A stretch of 64,000 nt of DNA, from positions 1 to 64,000 of the forward strand of contig JALCCG010000037.1 in the NCBI GenBank assembly GCA_023212695.1. The letters are read 5' to 3'. Under the pieces are notes generated by a model. The model did not search any database, was not told the origin of the DNA, and saw nothing but the letters and a program-made list of their open reading frames with translations. Position numbers and translations under genes: made by a program. Positions 7,554 to 16,751 of the stretch are shown here, in pieces. Within the stretch, counting starts at the first letter, position 1, and every line of letters begins with the position of its first letter. Source of the DNA: Sporisorium sorghi (taxonomy: Eukaryota; Basidiomycota; Ustilaginomycetes; Ustilaginales; Ustilaginaceae).

Positions 7554-9101
7554 ATGGCTGAAAATCAAAATCTAGATACATTGAAGACACCGGGAGCGGT
7601 ATTTTTCATCTTTGGAGCGACCGGTGATTTGGCAAGACGTAAGTTGTTTCCGGCGATCTACAGTCTTTATCGTGAAGGGAAACTGGATGAGGATTTTGCG
7701 GTAATCGGCGTGGCGCGGCGTCCGCGCACCCAGGAAGAGTTCCGCGAGGACGTTTATCGTTCGATTCAGGAATTCTGCCGATACAGTTCGGAACAGGATA
7801 GTGAATGGCATGCATTTGCACAGCATTTTGAATATAAATCTTTAGATATTAACAATATTGACGGTTTCCGTGAGCTTCGTGAACAAACAGAGCAGTTGGA
7901 GACGAAATTTAATATACCGGGTAATCGCTTGTTCTATCTGGCGCTTGCACCGGAATTGTTCGGCAGCGTATCGTTTAACCTGATGAAGGGCGGTATGCTG
8001 GACGGAGAAGGCTGGAACCGTCTGGTGATCGAGAAGCCTTTTGGCTACGATCTGGAGTCGGCTGCCAAGCTGAACGAAGAGATCCGCAAGGTGTTTAAGG
8101 AAGAGGAGATTTATCGAATCGACCACTATCTGGGCAAGGAAATGGTACAGAACATCGAAGTTATGCGTTTTGCGAATGCTTTCTTTGAGCCGCTCTGGAA
8201 CAACAAGCATATTGCGAACATCCAAATTACGCTTGGCGAAACGGTTGGCGTAGAGGAGCGGGGAGGATATTACGACCATGCCGGCGCACTGAGGGATATG
8301 GGACAAAACCATATGCTGCAGTTGCTGACCATGATTGCAATGGAGCCGCCTAGCCGTCTGCTCGCAGAGGATATCCGCGACGAGAAGGTGAAGGTACTTC
8401 GTTCCCTGCGTCCATATGCCTCACATGAAGAGGTGAAGAACAACGTTGTCCGTGGCCAATATACCCACGGCTCCGCAGGCGGCAAAGATCTGCCGGCTTA
8501 CCGTGAAGAGGACAAGGTTAATCCGGAATCCAATACAGAAACCTATTTTGCGGCCAGAGTATTCGTGGATAACTTCCGTTGGGCGGGCGTACCGTTCTAT
8601 ATCCGTACAGGCAAACGCCTGCCAGTCAAAACAACCGAGGTTGTTGTCGAGTTCAAACGGATGCCAACAAATGTATATTTGGGACAGAAGCATTCTCTGG
8701 AACCTAACTTACTCGTTATCCGCGTCAACCCGATGGAAGGCATTTACGTGAAGATTAACGCCAAGAAGCCAGGTTCGGAGTCGGAGATCGCTCCTGTAGC
8801 GATGGACTTCTGTCAAAGCTGCATCGTGGGAATCAATTCGCCTGAAGCTTATGAGCGTCTGCTGCATGATGCAGCCCGCGGTGATTCCACCTACTTTACG
8901 CGCTGGGATGAAGTGGCTTCAGCCTGGTCCTTCGTGGATCGAATCGCAAACGCCTGGAGAGAGAACCAAGGGGAGCTGGAATCATATCCTGCAGGTTCTT
9001 GGGGACCAAAGAGGGCGGATGAGCTTCTGGAAGAAGACGGATTCCACTGGTGGCCCGTTAATGGTCAACTCGAGGATAACGTTGTGTGGTTGAAAAACTA
9101 A
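7554..9101 (+). CDS. zwf: Glucose-6-phosphate 1-dehydrogenase
   Basis: A 515-residue enzyme oxidising glucose 6-phosphate to 6-phosphogluconolactone with NADP, the first step of the oxidative pentose phosphate pathway. The nucleotide-binding motif GATGDLARRK lies near residues 21-30, and the substrate and catalytic motif RIDHYLGKE near 188-196. Length matches the family. RBS GAGGAG, and a good -10 (TATAAT at 7527) lies just upstream. A weak hairpin at about 9127-9163 follows the gene. It is probably monocistronic. Confidence 0.97.
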   Translation: MAENQNLDTLKTPGAVFFIFGATGDLARRKLFPAIYSLYREGKLDEDFAVIGVARRPRTQEEFREDVYRSIQEFCRYSSEQDSEWHAFAQHFEYKSLDINNIDGFRELREQTEQLETKFNIPGNRLFYLALAPELFGSVSFNLMKGGMLDGEGWNRLVIEKPFGYDLESAAKLNEEIRKVFKEEEIYRIDHYLGKEMVQNIEVMRFANAFFEPLWNNKHIANIQITLGETVGVEERGGYYDHAGALRDMGQNHMLQLLTMIAMEPPSRLLAEDIRDEKVKVLRSLRPYASHEEVKNNVVRGQYTHGSAGGKDLPAYREEDKVNPESNTETYFAARVFVDNFRWAGVPFYIRTGKRLPVKTTEVVVEFKRMPTNVYLGQKHSLEPNLLVIRVNPMEGIYVKINAKKPGSESEIAPVAMDFCQSCIVGINSPEAYERLLHDAARGDSTYFTRWDEVASAWSFVDRIANAWRENQGELESYPAGSWGPKRADELLEEDGFHWWPVNGQLEDNVVWLKN

Positions 9102-9220
9102 CCAATTTCTAAAATTTACGTGATAAAAATCATCCTCATGCGCACCGCGTATGGGGATGATTTGCGTATTAATTGTGGTACAATGATATACATGACTTTA
9201 GTTACGAAGGGATAAGTGAA

Positions 9221-10801
9221 ATGGCAAAGCTAATAGATGAACTGCAGCAGGAAGTGGATAAGCGACGTACGTTTGCGATTATTTCCCACCCTGACGCCGG
9301 TAAAACAACACTGACCGAGAAGCTGCTCTTGTTCGGGGGCGCCATTCGTCTGGCTGGATCGGTTAAGGCTCGTAAAGCGAGCAAGCATGCAACGAGTGAC
9401 TGGATGGAGATCGAGAAGCAGCGCGGGATCTCGGTTACCTCGTCTGTTATGCAATTTGATTATTTAGGGCATCGAATTAACATATTGGATACGCCAGGTC
9501 ACCAAGACTTTAGTGAAGACACCTATCGTACGTTGACGGCCGCAGACAGCGCAGTCATGTTGATTGACGTTGCCAAAGGGGTCGAGGCTCAGACCATTAA
9601 GCTGTTTCAGGTCTGTGCCAAGCGGGGCATTCCTATCTTTACGTTTATTAACAAGCTCGACCGAGAAGGACGCAGTCCGTTCGATCTCATGGAAGAGCTG
9701 GAGCAGGTGCTCGGAATCCGTTCTGTACCCATGAACTGGCCGATCGGATCTGGACGCGATCTGTGCGGTGTATACGACAGGGTTAAGAATCAGGTTGAAT
9801 TGTTTCAGGGAGACGACCATTCCAAGATTAAAGTACAGAAGGTCGAAGGCTACGAGGACCCGCTGATTCGTGAGATGGCCGGTGATTACCTGCATGATCA
9901 ATTGTGCCAGGACCTGGAGCTTCTGGATGTCGCTGGCGACCAATTTGATCTGGAGAAAGTAATGCAAGGTCAGCTGACGCCCGTATTTTTTGGAAGCGCG
10001 ATTAACAATTTCGGTGTACAGACTTTCCTGGAGAACTTTCTTCAGCTTGCGCCGAAGCCGGAGCCGCGCCGCAGCACGGAGGGTGTGGTGGAACCGACCG
10101 ACGAGAAGTTCTCCGGGTACGTATTCAAGATCCAAGCCAATATGAATCCGGCTCACCGGGATCGTATCGCTTTTCTGCGAATTGTGTCGGGTAAGTTCGA
10201 GCGCGGCATGAGTGTGAAACACGTTCGCGTAGGCAAGGAAATCAAGCTGTCGCAGCCGCAGCAGTTCCTGGCGCAGGATCGAGATATTGTGCAGGAGGCT
10301 TATCCTGGCGATATCATCGGTCTGTTTGACCCGGGTATTTTCCGTATCGGAGATTCCCTCAGTCAAGGACGAGAAGTGGTGTTCGATGAGCTGCCAACGT
10401 TCTCCCCAGAGATTTTTGCGAAAGTAACGGTGAAGAACGCGCTCAAGCATAAGCAGTATCAAAAGGGGATTGACCAGCTGACGGAGGAGGGAACCATTCA
10501 GGTATTCCGTACCGTTAGCTTCGACGAAACAATCCTCGGGGTTGTAGGTCAGCTCCAGTTCGAGGTATTCGAATACCGGATGAAGGGTGAATATGGTGTC
10601 GATGTCCAGCTTCAGCGGATGCCGTATCAGTTCGCACGCTGGATTGTGGATGAGACCATTGATCCGTCCAAGTTCCGGATTAATTCAACGCTCGTGAAAG
10701 ACAAGAAGGATAATTATGTTGTCCTGTTCGAGAATGAGTACGCAATGAGAACGGCAATCGATAAAAATCCAACCGCGAAGTTTCTAGAAACGGCTCCGTA
10801 A
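9221..10801 (+). CDS. prfC: Peptide chain release factor 3
   Basis: A 526-residue translational GTPase that ejects RF1/RF2 from the ribosome after termination. G1 is SHPDAGKTT, G3 DTPGHQDF and G4 NKLD, followed by the RF3 domain II and III sequence. The start at 9221 was chosen because AAGGGAT lies upstream and the protein then opens MAKLIDELQQ, as in other RF3s. An upstream in-frame start at 9173 lacks an RBS. A strong terminator follows. Confidence 0.97.
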   Translation: MAKLIDELQQEVDKRRTFAIISHPDAGKTTLTEKLLLFGGAIRLAGSVKARKASKHATSDWMEIEKQRGISVTSSVMQFDYLGHRINILDTPGHQDFSEDTYRTLTAADSAVMLIDVAKGVEAQTIKLFQVCAKRGIPIFTFINKLDREGRSPFDLMEELEQVLGIRSVPMNWPIGSGRDLCGVYDRVKNQVELFQGDDHSKIKVQKVEGYEDPLIREMAGDYLHDQLCQDLELLDVAGDQFDLEKVMQGQLTPVFFGSAINNFGVQTFLENFLQLAPKPEPRRSTEGVVEPTDEKFSGYVFKIQANMNPAHRDRIAFLRIVSGKFERGMSVKHVRVGKEIKLSQPQQFLAQDRDIVQEAYPGDIIGLFDPGIFRIGDSLSQGREVVFDELPTFSPEIFAKVTVKNALKHKQYQKGIDQLTEEGTIQVFRTVSFDETILGVVGQLQFEVFEYRMKGEYGVDVQLQRMPYQFARWIVDETIDPSKFRINSTLVKDKKDNYVVLFENEYAMRTAIDKNPTAKFLETAP

Positions 10802-10827
10802 GTTGGAGATCGTAATGCGGCACATGA

Positions 10828-10869
10828 AAACAATCCCCCAGCTATGACGGCTTAGGGGATTGTTTTTTT
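10828..10869 (+). terminator. prfC terminator
   Basis: Inverted repeat AAACAATCCCC / GGGGATTGTTT with a 16-base loop and seven Ts. It may serve both prfC and the convergent sspI. Confidence 0.92.
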
Positions 10870-10882
10870 GTTGACCTTGGGT

Positions 10883-11119
10883 TTATCCTTGCAGGTTGCC
10901 GGGGGTAACGGTTTTCAAATGGTCGTGAAGGGAAGTGACAAGGCTGTTCTGCTGGGAAGCATCCATGTCTTTCCACATCATTTCAAACATCACACCGAGT
11001 CCCGGTAGCGCGGCTTCAGGCCCGTCAACGGAACCCTCGATCATGGAGCGCAGCTCTTCTTCGTCCTGGTTGTGGACTTTATGAATGACGGCCTGCCTTA
11101 GATCTAACAATATGGACAT
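10883..11119 (-). CDS. sspI: Small acid-soluble spore protein SspI
   Basis: A 78-residue protein with the SspI hallmarks: LRQAVIHKV near the start, MIEGSVDG, and ALPGLGVMFEMMWK in the middle. SspI is a minor spore-core protein made in the forespore in Bacillus, with no known enzyme function. AAGGAGGA lies upstream of the ATG. It is transcribed convergently to prfC and divergently from the Ktr-type gene. A forespore sigma-G promoter is expected but was not identified. Confidence 0.9.
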   Translation of the reverse strand: MSILLDLRQAVIHKVHNQDEEELRSMIEGSVDGPEAALPGLGVMFEMMWKDMDASQQNSLVTSLHDHLKTVTPGNLQG

Positions 11120-11182
11120 GGAAATGTTCCTCCTTGTTATGAAAGGGTCATTGTGTAATGTACCCGTTAAGCGGCCGTTACA

Positions 11183-11211
11183 TTCAAGTATTCGGGACAG
11201 TATGATATACT
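11183..11211 (+). promoter_or_regulatory. Probable promoter of the Ktr-type gene
   Basis: TTCAAG, 17-base spacer, TATACT at 11206. The -10 is good and the -35 is weak. Confidence 0.5.
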
Positions 11212-11261
11212 GATATCATTCATATTAGGAAATGGACCTAGGCTCGTGGAGGGGTATATAT

Positions 11262-11924
11262 ATGGCTAAGAAGCAGTACGCAGTAATCGGTATGGGGCGT
11301 TTTGGCACAAGTGTTGCCAAGGAATTAAGCAGCATGGGATTTGACGTATTAGCCGTGGATGCTAGCGAACAGCGCATACAGGAAATCGCGAATTTGGTCA
11401 CTCATGCCGTATCGGCAGATTCGACGGATGAAGACGCGCTTCGGGCGCTGGGCATTCGGAATTTTGACGTGGTGGTTGTGGCAATTGGCGAGGATATTCA
11501 ATCCAGCATTTTGACTACGCTGATTCTGAAGGATCTTGGTGTACCGGCCATTATCGTCAAAGCGAAAAACGAGCTGCATGGTAAAGTCCTTAACAAAATC
11601 GGTGCGGACAAGGTGATATTCCCGGAACGGGACATGGGGCTTCGGGTTGCCCATCATTTGGTGTCACCGAACATTTTGGACTATATTGATTTATCGGACG
11701 ACTACAGTATTATGGAGATGCTCGCTACCGGAGATCTGATCGGTCATAATCTGAGGGAGCTTGATATTCGGGCACGTTTTGGCTGCAATGTCATGGCGAT
11801 CCGAAGTGACGCGGATATGAACATCTCGCCGAGTCCCGATGACCGGATAGAGGACGGCGATATTCTTGTTATCGTTGGGCATAAGAACGATTTGACAAAG
11901 CTGGAGCTTGCTTATCCGAAATGA
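11262..11924 (+). CDS. K+ uptake regulatory subunit, KtrA/KtrC-type (TrkA family)
   Basis: A 220-residue cytosolic RCK protein. The N-terminal Rossmann fold carries GMGRFGTSVA and an acidic nucleotide ligand after LAVDA. The C-terminal RCK_C domain (about 140-220) has DDRIEDGDILVIVG. Such proteins form octameric rings that gate KtrB/KtrD potassium channels with ATP/ADP; the C-terminal domain can bind c-di-AMP. No membrane subunit gene is adjacent, and KtrA and KtrC cannot be told apart here. Start at 11262 with GGAGGGG upstream. Confidence 0.9.
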   Translation: MAKKQYAVIGMGRFGTSVAKELSSMGFDVLAVDASEQRIQEIANLVTHAVSADSTDEDALRALGIRNFDVVVVAIGEDIQSSILTTLILKDLGVPAIIVKAKNELHGKVLNKIGADKVIFPERDMGLRVAHHLVSPNILDYIDLSDDYSIMEMLATGDLIGHNLRELDIRARFGCNVMAIRSDADMNISPSPDDRIEDGDILVIVGHKNDLTKLELAYPK

Positions 11925-12010
11925 CGTCGGTAATGTGAATTTTTGTGAATGTAGTATCAGGTTGAGTGGAACTCAGCGATGTATATAAGCAAAGAACGGA
12001 TGGATTAAGA

Positions 12011-12814
12011 ATGGAGATACTATCGCCGCAGAATGCCAGGGTAAAGGGCTGGGCACAGCTGCAGGAGAAGAAACATCGAGATAAGCAAAACAAGTACGTG
12101 GTTGAAGGTATCCATCTTGTGCAGGAGGCCTTGTCATCCGGAGCGGATATCGAGTGCATAGCTTATGATATGGATAAGGGTATCCCATTTGAACTCCGTC
12201 AAATTCCAGATAGGGGTCAAGGTGCCGAATGGATTGGCGTATCCCATGCGGTGATATCGAAAGTCAGTGATACTCCGTCCCCGCAGCCAGTGTTTGCCGT
12301 TGTTCGGAAGGAAGTGCGTCAATGGCAGGACTTGATCATGCGCGAGAACGGATTGGTCATTGTTCTGGACGGTCTTCAGGACCCAGGCAACGTGGGAACT
12401 ATTATACGGGGGGCGGACGCCGTAGGTGCTGCTGGCGTTATACTAGGACGCGGCTGCGCAGATTTGTATAACCCCAAGACGCTGCGCTCTACCATGGGCT
12501 CCCTGTTTCATCTGCCGGTGCTGGAGGGCGAGCTGCTGAGCATTTTGCCGGAGGCTCGAGAGCGAGGAGCCCGATTGGTGACAACCATGCTGGAAGGGAA
12601 GCGTTCCTGCTTCGAGTATGATTTCAGAGGGACAAGCTGGATTGTAATTGGAAGCGAAGGCCGTGGTGTCTCGCCTGAGGTTGCGACTATCGTGGATGAC
12701 GCGATCCGTATCCCGATGCCGGGTCAAGCGGAATCGCTGAATGCAGCCATGGCGGCGTCTGTGCTCATGTACGAGGCACTACGGCAAAGACATTACGCAG
12801 ACACAGGTCAATAG
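12011..12814 (+). CDS. TrmH/SpoU-family RNA 2'-O-methyltransferase (YsgA-like)
   Basis: A 267-residue SPOUT methylase. The N-terminal substrate-binding domain has NARVKGW and a YVVEGIHLV segment. The C-terminal knotted domain shows motif 1 (LDGLQDPGNVGTIIR), motif 2 (IVIGSEGRGVS) and motif 3 (IPMPGQAESLNAAMAAS). These enzymes methylate ribose in rRNA or tRNA. The ATG at 12011 was preferred; an in-frame GTG at 11966 would add 15 residues and neither has a strong RBS. YsgA of B. subtilis is the likely equivalent. Confidence 0.88.
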   Translation: MEILSPQNARVKGWAQLQEKKHRDKQNKYVVEGIHLVQEALSSGADIECIAYDMDKGIPFELRQIPDRGQGAEWIGVSHAVISKVSDTPSPQPVFAVVRKEVRQWQDLIMRENGLVIVLDGLQDPGNVGTIIRGADAVGAAGVILGRGCADLYNPKTLRSTMGSLFHLPVLEGELLSILPEARERGARLVTTMLEGKRSCFEYDFRGTSWIVIGSEGRGVSPEVATIVDDAIRIPMPGQAESLNAAMAASVLMYEALRQRHYADTGQ

Positions 12815-12832
12815 CAGATAGGGTCTTCTTCT

Positions 12833-12881
12833 GGGCGGGAAAGTGATTAGGTATCGTTGCTGATCATTTTCCGGCCTTTTT
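12833..12881 (+). terminator. Terminator after the RNA methylase gene
   Basis: GGGCGGGAAAGTGAT pairs with ATCATTTTCCGGCC, allowing G-T pairs, followed by five Ts. Confidence 0.75.
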
Positions 12882-12938
12882 AAGTTATTTTTGAGAAAAT
12901 GGAAAACTAACGGGAGAGGTAGAAAGGAGTTTATTCCA

Positions 12939-13385
12939 ATGTATGAGCAAAAAACGAAAGAGACAGATAACAGCGTGGTGGAGTTTATCGAGCAGGTGGA
13001 TTCCCCTAAAAAGCGTGAGGATGCTTATCGCTTACTTGATATTTTCGAGGAAACGAGCGGCTTTCCAGCCAAGATGTGGGGACCCAGCATCATCGGTTAT
13101 GGCTCATACCATTATCGTTATGCATCCGGTCACGAGGGAGATGCGCCGCTGGTTGGGTTTTCTCCCCGAAAAGCGAAAATCAGCCTGTATTTTGCCCCTG
13201 GTGATGATAAACGGGAGGAGCTGCTGAAGAATTTCGGCAAGCATACAGCAGGCAAAGGGTGTGTGTACATTAACAAAATCGCGGATATTGACGTTGAGGT
13301 GCTGAAGCAGCTCGTTCGAGAATCCATTGTCTTTTTAAACGAAACCTACCCGGATCAACATCAGGAGGATAATATTGGTATTTGA
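12939..13385 (+). CDS. DUF1801 domain protein
   Basis: A 148-residue soluble protein with the DUF1801 (YdhG-like) pattern: a helical start, a Trp-Gly-Pro-Ser-Ile-Ile-Gly-Tyr-Gly turn near residue 48, FSPRKAKISLYF near 73, and a C-terminal helix ending in ESIVFLNETY. The family has an iron-chaperone-like fold; function is not known for most members. Start at 12939 has GAAAGGAG upstream. It lies 84 bases before the SRPBCC/ArsR pair and may share its transcript. Confidence 0.82.
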   Translation: MYEQKTKETDNSVVEFIEQVDSPKKREDAYRLLDIFEETSGFPAKMWGPSIIGYGSYHYRYASGHEGDAPLVGFSPRKAKISLYFAPGDDKREELLKNFGKHTAGKGCVYINKIADIDVEVLKQLVRESIVFLNETYPDQHQEDNIGI

Positions 13386-13469
13386 CGCGAAACCTATTGG
13401 TATCATATTATGTTAAAAGGGAAACCAAATGGTTTCATAATTCAAATATAAGTGAGGTATCATTTTGCC

Positions 13470-13892
13470 ATGGACAACCCATCAAACGGCAAGCTGCCGG
13501 ATATTCGCCATACCCTTGTACTTCAAGCGCCGATCGAAAAGGTGTGGAAGGCTGTATCCACCTCGGAAGGCATTGCGGCTTGGTTTATGCCAAACAACTT
13601 TGAACCGGTGGAGGGCTTTGAGTTTGAGCTGAATGCAGGTCCATTCGGGAATTCACCCTGCAAGGTTACAATCATTGATGAGCCCAACCGTCTGTCTTTC
13701 AACTGGGGGAAGGATTGGAGCGTTACATTTGAACTGGTACAGCAAGGAGATCATACGGAATTCACGCTCATCCACGGCGGCTGGACAGCGGATCAAGTCA
13801 CCGAGTTCGGAGAAGCTCACGATATTGTACGTGGCCGCATGGACGGCGGATGGGCAGGAATTGTTCAGAAGCTTGCCAGATACGTGGTTTAA
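13470..13892 (+). CDS. SRPBCC/AHSA1-type ligand-binding protein
   Basis: A 140-residue protein with the START/AHSA1 fold. It opens with a hydrophobic beta strand and APIEKVWKAVS, then GIAAWFMPN, FNWGKDWSVTF, and closes with a GGWAGIVQKL helix. These proteins bind hydrophobic ligands in a cavity. Start at 13470 was chosen for GTGAGGT upstream. The ArsR-type regulator starts three bases after its stop; this pairing is common and suggests that the regulator controls the pair. Confidence 0.85.
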   Translation: MDNPSNGKLPDIRHTLVLQAPIEKVWKAVSTSEGIAAWFMPNNFEPVEGFEFELNAGPFGNSPCKVTIIDEPNRLSFNWGKDWSVTFELVQQGDHTEFTLIHGGWTADQVTEFGEAHDIVRGRMDGGWAGIVQKLARYVV

Positions 13893-13895
13893 TCC

Positions 13896-14240
13896 ATGTC
13901 TCAAGCTGCTGCAAAGCATGATGTTTATCAAGCCATTGCAGATCCCACGCGCCGCAAACTGCTTGGTTTGTTAAGCGATAAGGAAATGCCGGTTAAGGAA
14001 ATCTCGGGGCATTTTCCAATGACGCGTACCGCCGTGTCCAAACATCTACGAATTCTGGGGGAAGCGGGGCTCGTGCAGGAACGCAAGGTTGGACGCGAGA
14101 CCCGCTATCGCCTGGATGCCGAACCGCTGAAGGAATTAAAGGATTGGCTCGCTTACTTCGATCGTTTCTGGGAAAATAAACTGTCGATGCTGAAGCATTA
14201 CGTAGAAGAAGAGGAAGTTCGATCCTATAAGGAAGAGTAA
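13896..14240 (+). CDS. ArsR-family winged-helix regulator
   Basis: A 114-residue winged-helix protein. The DNA-binding core runs from DPTRRKLLGLL through MTRTAVSKHLRIL (recognition helix) to the wing ERKVGRETRYRL. No cysteine pair for metal sensing is visible, so it is probably not a metal sensor. It directly follows the SRPBCC gene with no separate RBS, implying coupling. The transcript ends at a terminator that overlaps its stop codon. Confidence 0.9.
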   Translation: MSQAAAKHDVYQAIADPTRRKLLGLLSDKEMPVKEISGHFPMTRTAVSKHLRILGEAGLVQERKVGRETRYRLDAEPLKELKDWLAYFDRFWENKLSMLKHYVEEEEVRSYKEE

Positions 14241-14268
14241 GGATAACCTATCCTTGCTCTTCTTTTTT
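14232..14268 (+). terminator. Terminator of the SRPBCC/ArsR unit
   Basis: GAAGAGTAAGGATA pairs with TATCCTTGCTCTTC around a three-base loop, followed by six Ts. It overlaps the arsR-type stop codon. Confidence 0.93.
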
Positions 14269-14350
14269 GCCGTTTGTCCGCATACCCTCTATACAGGAGA
14301 GCTTGCCATGGTAAACATGCTCCTCGGGGCGTAAATAGGGGGGACCAAGC

Positions 14351-15313
14351 ATGAGACGAAAGAGATGGGGAAGCAGACGTATATCCTTTCCGTCCCTGTC
14401 ATGGCCCAGACCAAGGAGGGCTTATAAACCACCACGCAGAGGCTTTAGGCCCGTACCTCAGAGCCGGGGCCGTCCTCAGGCTGCCAAACGGCGCAGCATG
14501 AAAAAATGGTGGCTGATCGGTGCTCTGCTCCTTGTGTTTGGGATCGTTGAGTTTTTTATGTATATTGAACAGAATCTGCGTCCGCCAATCATGCATCTTG
14601 CGCAAATCAGGGTGAAGCAGATTGCCACCGAAGCGATTAACAAAGCGATCACATCACAGGTGACCCAAGGCAAGGATTTTGATAACCTGGTTAACTGGAA
14701 AACGGATAGCAACGGCAAAGTGACGGGATTCATGCTGAATTACGCCGAGCATCTGAAGATTACGTCCCATACAACCGAGGTTGTTCAGAAGACACTGGAC
14801 GACATCCATAAGCGCAAGGAACAGATTCCACTGGGCCAGGTGATGAAGAGTCCAATCATCGCTTCATTCGGTCCCCAAATCCCATTAAAGATCGAACCGC
14901 AGGGAGCGGTAAAGGTTCAGTTGGATACAAGGCAGCAGGGAGCCGGTATTAATATGATACTGGTGGAGGTATTTGTTCATATTGTAACCGAAGTGGCGGT
15001 AGTTGTTCCTTTTGACATGGAGCCGCAGATTGTGGAGGCCGATATTCCCATCTCCTATCTGCTCGTGGTCGGCGATGTGCCGATGTATTATTATGACGGT
15101 CAGGGAAAGGCTGTTGGTGAGAATAAAGCTAGCGCGCCAAGCATAGCGATTCCGCCACCAGTGACGAATGAGAACAACCATAACTCGCAGCAGGAAACCT
15201 CACCGGCAGCAATTCCCGGAAATCCGGTTGAGGGAAGCGATGTGCCCATTATTCCTCCTTCGTCCGGTGGCGTAAGCTCAGGACAACAAGAGGGGACAGG
15301 GATCGGGGATTAA
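14351..15313 (+). CDS. yunB: Sporulation protein YunB
   Basis: A 320-residue protein of the YunB family, whose loss impairs sporulation in Bacillus. It has a strongly basic, Pro/Arg-rich N-terminus (1-50), one membrane helix (about 52-70), then the conserved domain with RVKQIATEAINKAI and the later motif DIPISYLLVVGDVPMYY. The C-terminal tail (about 262-320) is Pro/Ser/Gly/Asn-rich and probably disordered. The basic leader and tail make it longer than the Bacillus protein. It is convergent with lytH. Confidence 0.87.
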   Translation: MRRKRWGSRRISFPSLSWPRPRRAYKPPRRGFRPVPQSRGRPQAAKRRSMKKWWLIGALLLVFGIVEFFMYIEQNLRPPIMHLAQIRVKQIATEAINKAITSQVTQGKDFDNLVNWKTDSNGKVTGFMLNYAEHLKITSHTTEVVQKTLDDIHKRKEQIPLGQVMKSPIIASFGPQIPLKIEPQGAVKVQLDTRQQGAGINMILVEVFVHIVTEVAVVVPFDMEPQIVEADIPISYLLVVGDVPMYYYDGQGKAVGENKASAPSIAIPPPVTNENNHNSQQETSPAAIPGNPVEGSDVPIIPPSSGGVSSGQQEGTGIGD

Positions 15314-15423
15314 GCATTAGGGGTTAGATTAGGGATTAGCCTATTATTAGGAATACCTACCTGGGTTTGTACTCGAGTCGGACCGTGTGATTGAATCAGT
15401 TGAGCAGTTGATGTCATTGAACG

Positions 15424-15462
15424 AAAAAACGCGCCCTGAGCGAGGCTCAGGAGCGCGTCTTT
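15424..15462 (-). terminator. Terminator of lytH (possibly bidirectional)
   Basis: ACGCGC-CTGAGC pairs with GCTCAG-GCGCGT. T runs lie on both strands. The lytH stop codon lies within the stem. Confidence 0.88.
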
Positions 15463-16529
15463 TTCTTGGCTCGTCTTTCTTCTGTTTCCCAATGCTTCAG
15501 CAGCGGGTAAGGATCGAATGCCCACTCGGTGAGTCCGGTATCCCGGTAAATGCCGTAATGGAGATGAGGAGGGAATTTGCCTTGGGTTCCGGGCTTTCCG
15601 TACCCGGAGCTGCCGACCCAGCCCAGGGTTTGCCCCGGCGTCACAACATCCCCAAGCGAAATGCCTTTGTCGAAGCCTTGCAGATGGGCGTAATAGTGGT
15701 AATGGTTATTCAGGTCACGGATGCCGATACGCCAGCCGCCGTATTTATTCCAGCCCTTGATTTCAACAACACCGTAACAGGTACTGCGAACGGGGACTCC
15801 ATAATGGGCGAACAAGTCGGTTCCTTCATGGACTCTTCTGCCACCCCAGTTGCGTCCCATTCCGAATGTGCTTCGGTAGGAATAGTCGCTTTGGACAGGC
15901 AGAGGAAAGGCATGATCGAACAAATCCAGCTTCCCAAAGGTCTCATACAGCTTGGCATACTGCATCACGCGCTGTACGGCCCGAGTGTTCTGATAGTACG
16001 ACCACAATCCGATGCTGAAATCATCAGCGGCATGCCCATACGGAGATAGTCTTGTCGCAACCGTATAGAGAAGATCGATATTATTATTGGGGTCTGCCTT
16101 GCCATCTCCGTCACCATCCAGACCGATCCCTGAAAACACGCTGATTGACATCGGATCAACATCTTCCTGATTGGGATTTAAGGGACCGGTCCATCTTGTG
16201 GGAGGGATGAAGATGCCGATTGTCCGCTCTGGATGCTTGCGATCCTTGGGATGGACCCGGGTAAGTGTTCTTTCATACTGGTCGATGGCCGCAAGGCGAT
16301 ACCATGGAATCTGGGTCACGGTAGCAACCTGGTCGTACAACGATTTCCGATCAGCAAAAATGGCTGCGGCATCGATGCTTTCTACGGATTCATCGGCTTT
16401 GTTTATCGCGATAGAAGCGGATGCAAACACAGGTCCGCACATGCAGCAGGCAGCGGTCACTGCAGCCACTGCTGCAGTGGTCCAGCGATAATAGATGCCG
16501 CTGCGGCTCAATGGTTGTAATATCCTCAA
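15447..16529 (-). CDS. lytH: M23 peptidase, LytH-like sporulation endopeptidase
   Basis: A 360-residue protein with an N-terminal signal or anchor segment (about 15-38) and a C-terminal LytM/M23 zinc peptidase domain. The zinc ligands are seen in HEGTDLF (HxxxD) and HLHYG (HxH). LytH of B. subtilis trims cortex peptide side chains, leaving single L-alanine, under sigma-K. The flanking yunB, lipA and yutD match a conserved gene group. Start TTG at 16529 with AAGGAGGAG upstream. Regulation by a late mother-cell sigma factor is inferred. Confidence 0.85.
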   Translation of the reverse strand: MRILQPLSRSGIYYRWTTAAVAAVTAACCMCGPVFASASIAINKADESVESIDAAAIFADRKSLYDQVATVTQIPWYRLAAIDQYERTLTRVHPKDRKHPERTIGIFIPPTRWTGPLNPNQEDVDPMSISVFSGIGLDGDGDGKADPNNNIDLLYTVATRLSPYGHAADDFSIGLWSYYQNTRAVQRVMQYAKLYETFGKLDLFDHAFPLPVQSDYSYRSTFGMGRNWGGRRVHEGTDLFAHYGVPVRSTCYGVVEIKGWNKYGGWRIGIRDLNNHYHYYAHLQGFDKGISLGDVVTPGQTLGWVGSSGYGKPGTQGKFPPHLHYGIYRDTGLTEWAFDPYPLLKHWETEERRAKKKTRS

Positions 16530-16751
16530 TGTGTCCTTCTCCTCCTTCTAGATTGTCATAATTAAGGACGGACAGTCATGCCTACACTGTAGGGTGAATC
16601 GAAATAAGGATTTTTATCCATGCCGCAAGTAGATTAATCTCATATCGATGCGAAACAAGTAATATGATGGTTTTCATGATATAATATGGGACAGTAAACG
16701 ATGGGTTATGTCTTGCGTTATATCATTACAATTCGAAAGAAGGTTTTTTCT

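Noticed and set aside
9464..10462. Minus-strand 332-codon ORF
   Set aside because: It lies wholly inside prfC on the other strand and has no RBS or recognisable motif.
15387..16049. Plus-strand 220-codon ORF
   Set aside because: It overlaps the lytH terminator and coding region in antisense; the M23 zinc motifs are on the other strand.
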